Shown: positions 1 to 11,285 of the stretch, piece by piece
Layout of the letters: each line of letters starts with the position of its first letter
How positions within the stretch are numbered: position 1 is the stretch's first letter
NCBI GenBank assembly: GCA_001600175.1
Contig: BCJC01000004.1
Location: forward strand, 124,001-188,000
Source of the DNA: Erythrobasidium yunnanense
Taxonomy: Eukaryota > Basidiomycota > Cystobasidiomycetes > Erythrobasidiales > Erythrobasidiaceae
Direction: 5' to 3'
DNA: 64,000 nucleotides
The notes under the pieces: model-generated
Databases searched by the model: none
Told to the model about the DNA's origin: nothing
What the model saw: the letters and a program-made list of their open reading frames with translations, nothing else
Program-made: the position numbers and the translations under genes

Positions 1-196
1 GCCGATGCACGTAGAGTGAAGCGCTATGGACCCACTGCCAGCAACGACCCACCAGCCTGCCTTGACTAATATCGCCTAATGCCGCAGGCGTCTTCACGGC
101 GGAGTCTATACGTTCGGCTCGACCATCCAAAGCCGCACTGCGATGTCTTTGAGCTCAGAGCGATAGTGCTTCTCTCGTCCTGCCAGCTCCCTCGCG
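1..196. other. 5' flank of first hydrolase gene, no gene seen
   Basis: Leader of the first hydrolase gene. A short open frame from about position 79 overlaps that gene out of frame and has no recognisable protein character. The ATG at 197 aligns with the start of the tandem paralogue at 2377. Confidence 0.5.
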
Positions 197-2040
197 ATGG
201 CGACCCTCATTACTTCGGAGCTAAAGGCCCAGATCAGCCAGATCCTTCAAGACTGGAACACTTCGGACTTCATTCTGGCCGTCGTCAAGAAGGACAGTAA
301 CGGCGCTTTCGTTGAAGACTATGCTTCGTTCGGAAACAACAACTATGATGCTCGGACCACCGTGTTCAGCCTCGCTTCGAACACTAAGCAGTTCACGGCC
401 TTAAGCGTGGCATTGCTGATGGAGGATGAAGATACAAAACAGCACTTCCCGCTAGGGTGGAAGACACCTATCAAGGACGTGATACCAAACTTTCGATTGC
501 GCGACCCAGTTGCGAGCGAAAACTGCACTTTCGAGGACGCGCTCTGCCATCGGTCTGGCCTTCCGCGACACGACTATGCGTATGGTAGCTTTGGCGAGAA
601 CGGGCTCGAAGTGAGTCGATTACCCTGGATGAAGCAGTATACAGCTGACAATTACGGCCATGCAGGAATTGCTGCAGCAACTGCAGTATTTCGAGTCTTC
701 CACAGGCTTTCGCGAAGATTGGCAGTATGGCAACATATTCTATGCGATCATGGCCCTTCTGCCTCCGCTCTTGAAGCAGGAGTCCTTTTCGGGCTTTCTG
801 AAGAAGCATGTCCTTGATGAAGCCGGCCTGACTCGGACCACGTTCGATATGGAAAAGGCCAAAGCTTGGAGTCTAGCAGACGGACATTTCAGAACGTCTC
901 AACGTAGCAAGAAGCTAGCTGCAAGCGCCGCTCATGTCGGTGACGAGAAGTCTCAGGACTTTAAGACATTGCGCGGAGCTGGTGGTCTGCAGTCTTGCGC
1001 ACAAGACATGGTGCGCCTGAGTATATTGCATCCCTAGCATTCACCTAACCCGACACTACGAAAGGTCCGGTGGCTTAAGATTCTGCTTGCGGACGGCCGT
1101 GAGCCTGACACGTGCGAGACCCTATTCCCCAAAGAATTGCTTGATACTCTCCGGAACGCTCGAGTGGTGATCAAGTCAGCATCAGATTGGCCGGAACTGG
1201 TGAGTGCGCCCAGGCGGAAATTGCCATTCATACTGATGAAGCTCTACAGAGCGTTCCCACATACGGCCTGGGCTTCATATCGCATTCATACAGAGGTCAT
1301 CAAATGATCGAGCATGTATGCCTACTTTGACGCAAGACCATCGCATCGCGATAGCTGATGCACCTATCGCCAGGGCGGCGTGCTGCGTGGATATCACTCT
1401 CAAATCACACATTTACCCAATGATGGGATTGGATTAGTGCTATTCAGCAACGATGATTCAAATGGGTCGGAAATCCACAAGGTTATCAAGTACACTGTCC
1501 TGGACAGCCTTTTGAATCTCAGCTGCATCAATTGGAGCAGCAGGGTCAGGCAGGAAAAAGATAAGAAGCAGAGGGGAGGAAGCAGAGAGGGTCAGGGAGT
1601 TGCGACGGAAGGGCGAGAAACTCACTATCGCATTAAAGAGCATAGAAGGCGCATACTACAATTCAGCCTACGGCACTTTCATCCTTCGCGACTACGACAC
1701 TGGCGACGGTCACCTCGACATAATCTCAGCCGAAGACGCTAGGGCGATTGTAGCCTGGATCGACGAAAATTCCGAGCAGCAAGAGAGACCTTACGGACTG
1801 CTAAAGACGGACAAGTTCTGGGCCAAGTATATGCTGATGCAGCACTTGACGAAAGATACATATACGGTGACGCATCTGCTGCTGGGACGCGAAAAAGCTT
1901 CTGGCAAGCGGCTTGTCATACGAGATGGTGACCAGTGCAGTGTCACGCTTTCGGAAGACACTCTGGTCTTCCATAACAATTTCTGGGGCGGGGATAACGA
2001 GGCGGGAGAGGGAGCAGTCGCTTTCAAGAGAACCCCGTGA
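197..2040 (+). CDS. Beta-lactamase-like serine hydrolase, copy 1 (apparent frameshift)
   Basis: Member of the beta-lactamase-related serine hydrolase family (class C/esterase type); the substrate cannot be inferred. Exons read as 197-610, 666-1010, 1065-1199, 1250-1315 and 1374-2040, all with GT-AG introns of 50-58 nt. The catalytic SxxK motif is SNTK in ASNTKQFTAL (residues about 60-63), and a Y-x-N motif occurs as YGN in the second exon. There is no signal peptide, so it is probably cytosolic. The last exon is 667 nt against 666 nt in copy 2. The frame matching the paralogue switches near a GGGG run at about 1573-1576, so the C-terminal third (about 150 residues) is out of frame. This is either a real one-base insertion that truncates the product or an assembly error. 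Family call firm; intactness doubtful. Confidence 0.78.
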
Positions 2041-2376
2041 GAAAGCAGACACCTTCTCTGTTGTATGGCTTATGCAGCTTCAGGATAGCTTGGGTCTTGA
2101 AATAGATATACACTAACCGTGAGGATGAAATATATAGGGCTTGACTTCCTTCATCTGATGAGGTCACGACCGAAGCCTCTCTTCGCGGCCGTCGCGTTCA
2201 AAGGTTGCTATGCTTTGCTGCCTGCCTAGAGGACCTGCGAACATCAAGCTCGCGCTAGATTCGGGCAAGGCCGTTTTGCAGCCCGACAAACTCCAGCCAA
2301 AGAAAGCCATGAATGAGCATCCGTTTCGCTTGCAAAGATCCTACGATGTTACAAACCTTGCACTCGCATCTATACA
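2041..2376. other. Spacer between tandem hydrolase genes
   Basis: About 336 bp with no supported ORF. It must hold the copy 1 terminator and the copy 2 promoter; I see no clear TATA or operator motif. Confidence 0.4.
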
Positions 2377-4219
2377 ATGACGAGTCTCATAACTCCAGAG
2401 CTGAAGGCCCAGATCACCCAGGTTCTTCAGGACTGGAACAGCTCTGACTTTATCCTGGGCATCGTCAAGAAGAACAATGATGGTTCCTTCGTCGAAGATT
2501 ATGCTTCGTTCGGAAGCAACAACTACGATGCTCGAACTGCTATGTTCAGTATCGCTTCCAACACCAAGCAATTTACAGCCTTGGGCGTAGCACTTCTCAT
2601 GGAGGATCAGGATACCAACCATCACTTTCAATTAGGCTGGAAGACATGCATCAAAGATGTGATCCCTGACTTCCAGCTGAAAGATCCCGTAGCGACGGAG
2701 AATCTCACGTTTGAAGATGCCCTCTGTCATCGCTCTGGTCTCCCTCGACACGACTTTACGTATGGAGAATTCAGCGAGCAAGGTCGCGAAGTTGATCGAA
2801 GTCAGCGAGCGCTGTCCAAGGACAAGCTGAGGCAATCGTCATGACAGGAACTCGTGCGACAGCTCCGGCATCTTGACCCTTCACTCGGCTTTCGACAGGA
2901 GCATCAGTACACCGACAGATTTTACCATATAATGGCACTGTTACCTACCCTCCTCCAGCAGAAGTCCTTTTCGGAATTTCTGACAGAGCGTATTCTTGGC
3001 AAGGCCGGCTTAGGAAGAACAACATTCGACCTCGCTCAGGCAAAAGAGTTCGGAATGGTGGAAGGCTACTTTCCGAAGGGAGAGCATAGCACCACGCTTG
3101 TCCCAAGCTCAGCGTATGTGGCCGAGGAGTTCCCGCCCAATCATGGAACTTTGCAAGGGGCTGCAGGCCTGCACTCTTGTGCCCAAGACATGGTGAACAT
3201 AATGTATCTGTTCCAGTCGGCCCGCAGCTGATAATCCCGATTGCCAGATTCGATGGCTCAAAGTCTTCTTACGAGATCAGGAAGATAGCATCTCAAGCAA
3301 TACTCGAGATCTGCAACAGATGCTAGAGGAAATCAAGAAGCCCCGCATAGTGACGCAAAAGTCAACAGATTGGCCAGAGATCGTGAGAAGTCTCTCTCTC
3401 GCTCGAAGAAGAACTGAACTGAACTGTGGACCAGAGCATTCCACTGTACGGTCTTGGCTTGTCAAGCTACAACTATCGCGGTCACGAGATAGTTGAGCAT
3501 GTAGGCGAGGACAGCGGTGCGTACGATGTATCGAGACTGATATGTCCATACAGGGCGGCTATGAGCGCGGTTACCATTCTCAGATGTCTCATCTACCGAA
3601 AGATGGTCTCGGAATCGTCCTCTTCAGTAACGACACTACAAATGGAGGCAGACTTCATACTATCGTCAAATGGCTAGTTCTGGATTACCATTTAGGCCTG
3701 AACGCCATAGATTGGAATACTCGCATCAGGGAGAGGCAGGAGCAAGAGAAGCGAAAACAAGCCGAAGCTCTCGCCACGCTTGTATGGAATGCTGAACCGC
3801 CCGTCACATCTCTCAAGACTTTTGAAGGCACCTACTCGCATCCAGCTTACGGACCTTTCGTATTGAGATGGTTCGACTCGAGCGCAGCTGCTTTGGACAT
3901 AATCACCCTGGAGGATGCTAGCGCGATTCTGGAGTGGATAGACGAAACCAAAGACCAGCACCTAAAGCCGTACGGCCTGATCCGGAGCGACAAAGTCTGG
4001 GCGAAGTACATGCTCATGAGACATCTCAGTAAAGACACGTATGCTCTCACATTCTTGGTGCTATCGCGAATAAGAGGGTCCGGCAAGCGGCTTGTCATCC
4101 AGGACCACCGCAAAGGCAGCGTGACCTTGGCGAGCCAAAGTCTGATCTTTGGGGGAAATTTCTGGGGCGCAGATGATAGGGAATTGAAGGGCGAACTTAT
4201 CTTCCGCAAGACGGGCTGA
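2377..4219 (+). CDS. Beta-lactamase-like serine hydrolase, copy 2 (intact)
   Basis: Intact paralogue of the gene upstream. Exons 2377-2790, 2848-3192, 3248-3382, 3435-3500 and 3554-4219 join in frame to 541 residues. The SxxK motif is SNTK within IASNTKQFTAL, followed by a GLPRHD segment near residue 125. The Y-x-N position of copy 1 (YGN) reads YTD here, so the second catalytic motif may have diverged. The C-terminal part resembles the extra domain seen in fungal beta-lactamase-like esterases. First intron donor is GTTGAT and all acceptors are AG. No signal peptide or membrane segment. In this family such proteins act as esterases, transesterases or peptidases; I cannot assign one. Copies differ at many sites, so the duplication is not recent. 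Confidence 0.85.
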
Positions 4220-4413
4220 TACGAGTGCACCACAATCGATCGGTCAAGTCGCATGCAGCTGGTTACTCAGACGAAATGGGTGGTGTCGCAAGTTGTAGGT
4301 AGCTATTAGCTACTACCTTCTAGTGTTTGTCTTCTTGCGAACCAAGCCTGATTATACGACATCTGCTCGTCATCTCTTTGCTTTCGGCGACACCAGCTTG
4401 ATGATCCAACGGC

Positions 4414-7109
4414 ATGGGTTCCAAATCATCAAAGGCCGCTGCTGAACAAGCTCCCGAAAACGCGGCCGCCGTAAGCGTCCACCAAGATGTGCAGACCAAC
4501 GAGCCGCATGATGAAAATATCGAAGATGTCGAGATTGCCGATGAAGGGTCGCATAAGACATCCAACGTATCGCCAGAAGAAGCTCCCATCAGCGACATCG
4601 AAATGATCATTCAGTCTGGGTTACACGAAGGTGAAGAGCTACCGCATGGCGAACCGGCGAGTAAAAGTCCTTCAGGCGCAACTGCAAGCCAGTCCGGTCT
4701 CAGTATACAGCAAGCTGTACAAGAGCTTAAAGAAAAGTTCTCTATCAATGCGCCTCTTGAAAGCAATGGGGAAGACAGTCTGGCCGAAATTCGCAAAGAG
4801 ATGGATGCTTACGGTGTACCGCTTCCTATCCCTTCCACGGAGACGACATCAAGTCGGAAACGCTCTGCGAGCCTGTACGTGTGCTCTCATGATCCCGCTT
4901 GACACTCGCTGAAGCGTAGCATCTTCACAGAAAGTCAAATGGTTCTTCGAGCTCTTTGGACTCTGGCAACGAGTCTGATGCTTCTTCATCATCATCCGGC
5001 TCGTCTCTGGACTTCGGAGCAAAGAGAGGCATCAAACGCAAAGCCAACGGTGACGAGGTGGAGGAAGCAGAGGGTTCGGGAGACGATTCTGACGAGGATG
5101 AGGATGGTCTGTCTGGCAAGAAAGGTGGTGCAAAAGGCAAGATCACCATGTCAGAGGCGGCCGCACTGTTTGCGACTCCCAATGAGGTGCTGGAACCTCA
5201 GATACCTGCCGTCGCCGTGCAAGAGCTACCTCCGACTGCCAGACTGGATCTTCTTGGTACCATACAGAGCATCATCGATACTGTTATTGTCGTTCGCGCA
5301 ACGATCACGGAGCTTGACAGCACAGACAAGGGGGTCAACCAGATTCTCGACGAAGGATCATTGGTCTGCACTAGCGACGGCAAAGTCGTTGGCCCCATCT
5401 TCGAAACATTTGGAGCAGTCACTACACCGTTATACTCGCTGCGGCTGCAGACCGGATCGCCTTTCCTTTCATCGTTGAAAGCCGGAGACAAGGTCTACTT
5501 CTGCCCAGAGGCCACCTTCTCGTCCTTCCTCTACACACGGGATATCCAGAAGCAGTCAGCCAAAGCCAGCGATGCAAGCAATCTGTACGATGAGGAGCCA
5601 AATGATGGTGAAGTGGAATTTAGCGATGATGAGGCGGAGCAGGAATACAAACGCTTGGCCAAGGTCGAGCGCAAAAACCGCAGGGACAGAATAGCGTGGG
5701 AGAAAGAACAAGTAGCGGACGACGGAGACCAGGGAGCGGCCGAGGCTGAATTCGAGTTTGATGAAGATGATATGGAAGGTGACGAGGAAAAGGAAGAGGG
5801 AGATAGCTCTCAAGTACCAAAGCAGGACGGTTCACAGAAGCACGCACGAACAGATCTAGAGGACGGAGAAGAACGCTCAGAAACCGCCAGTGTGCGCAGT
5901 CAAGGCTCTCCGCGTAGCAAAATTCGCACGTTGTCTCAAGGCAGCGAGAGCCGTGGATCTGGAGCGCAAAGAGGTCGCGATAATGCTAGAGGAGCTGGAC
6001 GTGGCAGAGGCGCACGAGGTACGCCTCGTGGTAGAGGAGGAAGGCAAGATGGGCCTTCTCAGAGAGGTGGGCGTGGCGGTGACAGAGATCGTGGGCGTGG
6101 AAGAGGTAGGGGTCACTCTGATTCCGGCAGAGGAGGCTCATCCTTCGATAACCGGGGCCGTGGTCGTGGACGAGAGAATCACCAAGCGGACCGGTATCGC
6201 AACAGATCTCCTCCGCGAGGTCCTATGGATGGACCGTATCAGCCTGTCCGTCATTCTCTACCTACCAGACCTCATTTCCAGCATCCCGATGCCCTCCCCT
6301 ACGACGGGCCTTCGCAACCTCCACCCATGTCAGCTCAGCCGCAGCGAAGCCCTATACCTGCTCTACCGTCGCGGCCAGTCTCGAATCTGCCGCAGCGTGG
6401 TCAGACTATTGGAGCATCTCATGGCCCACAAGGCCAGAGTGCTGTGAATGGGCGGCCCGATCCCTCAACGAACGCCTACACTCCCAACAGCCACAATCAA
6501 GGACAAAATGCTCGTTCAGAAGCATATGATCCTTCTAGTCCCTCTACAAACCACTTCAACGGCAATATGCGTGCAACGCATGGTCCTCTGGCTCTTCTGC
6601 AAAACTTGCAAAGCAATCCTTTCCTGAATAGCATGCCATTCCAAATGCCGATGAACTCCATGGCGCAGCCTTACTCGCCCATGCCGATGGCACAGCAGCA
6701 ATTCCGTCCACCAGCACCGGCGCAGCCTAGACATTTCTCTCCTGCGCAGACCGCACTCCCGACTCGTGCGGAAGCAGCGACTACGCCCTCGACCGCCAAG
6801 CGCAATAAGACATGGGTAAACCCACAATCGAAAGCGGGTCAAGCATCGGCTTCTGGCCAAGGTGTATCCGCATCGCCAGCTGCATATCAGCAAGCGCCAG
6901 CGTCTACAACGACGTACACTCCCCAGTCACAGTATGTGCCTGCTCATATGCAAGCGCCGAACGCTGCGAATGGGTACAACCCAGGCTTCGGTCAGAACAT
7001 GGCCGGACAGCAGAATATGCCATACAACAATAGGCAGGGTGGACACTACCAACCGCCCTCACGCAGCCAAAACGTGAACGAGTACCAGGTTCCGACTCAG
7101 CCAAGGTAG
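4414..7109 (+). CDS. NAF1: H/ACA RNP assembly factor NAF1
   Basis: NAF1 is the nuclear chaperone that loads dyskerin/Cbf5 onto H/ACA snoRNAs and is later replaced by Gar1. Two exons, 4414-4874 and 4931-7109, join in phase (codon split CT|A) to give about 879 residues. Residues 1-230 are acidic and Ser-rich. The Gar1/Naf1 core lies near residues 255-420, with TARLDLLGTI, DEGSLVCTSDGKVVGPIFET and GDKVYF, and a conserved YDEEP segment after it. An RGG-rich stretch covers about 490-580, followed by a Pro/Gln/Met-rich tail, as in fungal and animal NAF1. The length is long for the family because of the tail. The core motif identifies it; GAR1 is excluded by the large acidic N-terminus. Confidence 0.9.
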
Positions 7110-7316
7110 ATGTACGCGCTCTGTAATTGTTGTTGATATAGGTCTACCGCATTATTCGGCCGATCCAGCGTATTTGTCATGCCTTCAACTAAGGCGCTAT
7201 ATTTTGTGCGCCTCTGATTCACACAATGCATACTGCGACTTCCGAGAAATACAAGCTGACGGAACATACAGCGCTTAAGTGTCCATGATCCGATTGTATC
7301 GCCACTACACATCCTC

Positions 7317-10170
7317 CTATGCATCTGCGTCTGGCAGTTCCCGCGTAAGTAGCCTGTGGAACGTAGCCTCCTTCCACTCCATGCTCCTTATCGTATGAAA
7401 TACAGTATCTTCCGTTGCTCCCAGCAATTCGTAAACTTCCCAAGGCTCGACCGAAGTGTCGTCAGGTTTTGCAGTCTCCCTCGCAACGATCAGTTTGGCT
7501 CCTTTATCTTCCCCTCTGAATAGCTCGGCCAATTCCTCATGATCTGGGTTGAACAGCCTTGCTTCCAGTATTTGCAGCAGAGCTAGGGCGAGTCGGTAGA
7601 GAAACTGATCCCCTTCGAGCACGTAGACGTCCCATATACGAGTAGTTGTCTCGAATCCTAGAAAGCCAGAATACAGGGTGGTGAGCCACGGCGTGAGGTA
7701 GAGGTGGGGCCGGATGTCATGCGAAACGAAGTTGCGGTAGATCTGGCGAGTACTTTCAAGTCAGTCTTTGGTCCCGACTTGCGGTCTAGGAGCAGGTTAC
7801 CTTTGGCATCTTGTCCGCAAGCAGCGTATTGAATACGCGATAGTATGCATCGATCTATTCAAAGGTCATCAGCAACCATTCTCGTGTCTCCAAACTCTTG
7901 AACATGAAGCTTACATCGTCTTTTGGCCCACGATAGAACGTTTTGAGCAGACTTTTATTTATGAGATTCACAAGCGAGAGAAAGGCATCTTGAAGAGGCA
8001 TAGACACCAGCAGCATAGCTGCAAGGTACGAAGTACCATTTGAGTAGGTAGGAGAGGAGGATTGCCAGAATGTACTGTTGGCGAGTATGACGGAAAAGAG
8101 GTCGTCATGCAATGGACATTGTTTTTGGAAAAGACGCGTCTGTGGAAGCGTCCGCCTGCATTTATTGAAAAGTAAGATTCTCCAACATCCGTGAGTTGCT
8201 GGGAGACCTACGCTATATCAGCCTGTATGGCCTCCTCGACGTCTTGCGGAAACTTGCCAGCTTTGCGTAAGGCTTCTGCAATCGCCAGCGCTTTGGGATA
8301 TGAAGCTACGAGAAGACTCAATATGGTGCCAAGATGTATGAGAGAGCCACTTACCCTTTCCCAAAGCGAGACCATTGCCTATACAGCCTTGCCACAGCCG
8401 TGCTCTATATCTCGGAGGCATCGTCCCACTCCACCATACATCCTTCAATGAAAGCGAAGACGATGATGAAGCAGATCCAGATGCTGAAGCTCCTTTCGCT
8501 GACTGTTTGCCATCATCGCGCAAGACTTGCTTCCAATTGGGCAGTATCTGTTTCTCCCAGATATGAAAGTGCGAGTTTGCCAGGTTCTCTTTTGCTGCTC
8601 TTTCTTTCTCCCGCTGCTGTTTCTTCTTCGCTTGTGCCTGCTTGGAAAAGGCCAGCATGTCATGAAACTGCTTCAGGTGCTTCGTATCTTCCTTCTCTTC
8701 TTTCGGAGGTAGATCCCTTTGCCGCGTCTTTGACATCACTTTCTCTAGAGCTGTGGGTTTTTGAGTGCCTCGCTTGCTCTTGGGAAGGCGCGGATTTTTG
8801 GTGGTTCCTACGCCGGATCCTGGTTGATTGAGAATCATGGCAGAAAGCGACTCAGCCGCTGTTGATGTTGCGGTACCTGTGTGAGAAGAAGAGCGAGACA
8901 TCTCTGGACTTGATGCATCGGCATCGCTGGCTTGGGACGACTGGGTCGAAGCTGTTGACTGAGTTGAGGAAGAAGCTTGCATATCTGTTGCGACATGCTC
9001 CGTCCGCCCATGCCCATTGACTGCCTGCTCCTCTGCTACTCCTTCGACATCTAGCGTTTCCCTCTGCTTTCCCTTATCCTGTTTTGGGACTTCTTCGTTT
9101 GGCGAAGATACCTTTGAAGCTGGCGTGCTAGCTGCTCCTCCATCGAAATTGAGAGCAGGTATTGGAGCAAAGCTGGACAGCCTCTTAAGACTTGGGCCTC
9201 CGACTGATCCTATACCTGTTCCTGCACTTCCTGCCTCTGAAGGGGTGTAGCTCGGTCTCCTGCTCATTGGCCTGCTTGATGCGCGCGATTGTGATTTGAC
9301 GCGCTCTTGCTCGTACTCTGAGTCAGTTGCTTCTGCTGCTGTTCCTGCTGATTCTGCGACAGAGCTTGCGGAAGACGAAACTGATTCGCTCCTTGCGGGT
9401 CGCACGTTTGTTCCAGCTAGATCGCCAGGCTCCGAGGTATGGTGGAAGCCATTTCCAAACTGAAATTCTGCAGGGCGTTCCGAAGATGCAAAGTAGGCTG
9501 AATGTCTTTTCGGGTGCGCATCTGGAGAGGGAGGAACCGAGGAGGCAGATGACATTGAAGAAGTCGCACGATGACCACGACGCGTACCCTGTGCAGACTT
9601 GCTCCTTCTCTGCTTTGTGGGCGTTGCGGTACTATCTGAATCACCCCGACGGACACCTCTCCTTCTAGGGCTCGCGCCTGACCATGCTTCGCCCAACGGA
9701 TTGAGACCATCTGCCGCGAAAGACTCCAACGTAGGTGTACTCAGAGAAAGATGGGTGAGATGCTCCCCGTCGCCAACTGTCAACGAGCTAGATGGTTCTG
9801 GGTCATGCAGCTTAGCAAGCTCGTGTAGCTGGAGTGAGCGCGCTGATATGGTTCGCAAGCGAAGGTTTGCAGGTCTTTGCGACCTAGAGATACCAGAATC
9901 GCGGTCGTGAGGCTGAACCTCGAGGTCCGGCTTGATCGTACTGAGCGATTCTTGCGGATGAGGGTTCGCCAGCGTAGGAGTTGCGAGATGCGTTGTATCC
10001 AGCTGCTGTGCGATATAATTGCTGCCATCACCATCACTCCCGTCGAATCGGCCGTCTTGCAGTTGAAGGCTCCCCAGCTTGGGAGTCGTGTATTTGGGAG
10101 TGTCTGTATCGTTGCTGTTACGCCAGGGATCTGTCTGGCTATCTGCAGACTCCCGCACGTCGTCTGCCAT
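7317..10170 (-). CDS. TBC-domain protein (probable Rab GTPase-activating protein)
   Basis: Five exons (10170-8355, 8290-8212, 8155-7915, 7854-7801, 7742-7317) join in frame to 871 residues. I chose the ATG at 10170 (MADDVRES) over longer readings that lack an ATG. Residues 1-540 are Ser/Thr-rich and probably disordered. A basic coiled segment with KKKQQREKERAAKE precedes the TBC domain (about 590-790). The domain shows MPPRYRARLW, then the arginine-finger motif IxxDxxR as IQADIART, LPLHDD-like and SYLAAMLL segments, and AYYRVFNTLL. The usual glutamine finger Y-x-Q reads YSN here. TBC proteins stimulate GTP hydrolysis by Rabs; the overall order resembles TBC1D12/14-type proteins, but the target is unknown. 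It is divergent from the gene at 10305. Confidence 0.85.
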
Positions 10171-10304
10171 ATCATACGTCGCGTGGTTAAGAAGCCGTCT
10201 GGTCTGGTCTGGTCTGGTTCTGCCAATCCAATCGATTCTCCATTCAAATACAATCCACACACTCTACGTGTATACATATCCGCTTCGTTCAGTCACACTA
10301 TAAT
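10171..10304. promoter_or_regulatory. Short divergent promoter region
   Basis: 134 bp separate the ATG of the TBC gene (-) from the ATG at 10305 (+). It contains a short tandem TGGTC run (about 10199-10218). Shared control is inferred only from the spacing. Confidence 0.35.
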
Positions 10305-11051
10305 ATGTCCCAGACTATCGATGGCGATACATCTACATCCTCATCCTCATCCTCATCTTCATCCTCTCCTTCTACTTCTACTTCCACTCCTCGTACTTCT
10401 GATCCTCCTGCCACATCACTCTCGTCTTCCTCATGCCAAACCCAATCCCGCCGAGCCAAAACCTCGTCTACCAAGACGAGCAAGAGGAGGCGGTCAAGAT
10501 CTATACCAACATTCACACCCAATTACAAGCTGTTGAACTGCGTCCGGCAAGCCGATGACTCGTTCTACTCTAATCTATGCTATTGTGTCTGCCTGACAGA
10601 CAAAGAGCTGTACAGACTGACCGAAAAGCGACTTCGACATTACTCGAAGAAGAAACAGACACTCAAGCTAGCAAACTGCGGCCCAAGATATCGGGGGGAG
10701 GTGATAGAGTGCTATGCTAGGGTAGGAGAGCTTGATGATACGCGCTGGCAATCAAGCTACAGAGTACCTCGCTATCTTACATATACGAATCCAGCATTCC
10801 CGGCCAACACTGACCGTCCTATATATCTCGTCATCGCCAGACTACCTACAGAAGCGTTAGGGATTATAGGGGGTCAGCAAGCTGGAATGGATGTGGAGAC
10901 CAGAATGGTTCAGGACATGGAAGCAGCTGGATCGGCAAAGACTCTGGAAAAGTTGGCCGAAATTATCGTGGAAGCAAGGAAAGCGTGTGCAGCAATCATT
11001 GATCGCTGGCCGCAGGATCAGACCCCAGTCAATTTCTTTCAGCTGAAGTAA
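10305..11051 (+). CDS. Unrecognised protein, tandem family copy 1
   Basis: Intronless, 248 residues. I do not recognise the family. Residues 2-45 are almost all Ser/Thr/Pro, coded by a TCA/TCC-rich microsatellite-like run. The globular part carries CVCLTDKELYRLTEKRLR, ECYAR, RPIYLVIARLPTEAL and GGQQAGMD, and ends in a helical RKACAAIIDRWPQD segment. All of these are kept in the neighbour at 11286, so this part is under selection. There is no signal peptide or membrane helix. The Cys pair CVC with nearby Cys residues might bind metal, but no known finger pattern is complete. Confidence 0.75.
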   Translation: MSQTIDGDTSTSSSSSSSSSSPSTSTSTPRTSDPPATSLSSSSCQTQSRRAKTSSTKTSKRRRSRSIPTFTPNYKLLNCVRQADDSFYSNLCYCVCLTDKELYRLTEKRLRHYSKKKQTLKLANCGPRYRGEVIECYARVGELDDTRWQSSYRVPRYLTYTNPAFPANTDRPIYLVIARLPTEALGIIGGQQAGMDVETRMVQDMEAAGSAKTLEKLAEIIVEARKACAAIIDRWPQDQTPVNFFQLK

Positions 11052-11285
11052 CGTCGTCATAGCATATGCTCTGCGCGCTTGTTGTTTGCTTCGTCTAAGC
11101 CTCAAGCTATGCAGAAAGAGAGGCTGTTCAGAATGAAAGTCGTGGTCGAGCTTGCGATTTTGATAACATCTGGTGGTCTTCGTTCGTTCAAAACTCAGTC
11201 TACAGGCATTGACTGCACGTATTTACCTTGTTCTACTGTATTCTATCACCTGACATCTCGTCCCATACTCGAGCTCCATTCAGTC

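Larger units (their letters stand above)
197..4219 (+). repeat. Tandem gene duplication (two serine hydrolase copies)
   Basis: Two head-to-tail copies of one gene lie at 197-2040 and 2377-4219. Inferred exon lengths are 414, 345, 135, 66 and 667 nt in copy 1 and 414, 345, 135, 66 and 666 nt in copy 2, with introns at the same places and in the same phases. The proteins are alike throughout (MATLITSELKAQ versus MTSLITPELKAQ at the start). The spacer is about 336 bp. Confidence 0.9.

Noticed and set aside
471-809. Long minus-strand ORF opposite the first hydrolase gene
   Set aside because: It is antisense to exons with clear SxxK/YxN homology and has no motif of its own.
10330-10400. TCATCC-type array as a microsatellite or CRISPR-like repeat
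   Set aside because: It is in frame and codes the Ser-rich N-terminus of the gene at 10305; no spacers.
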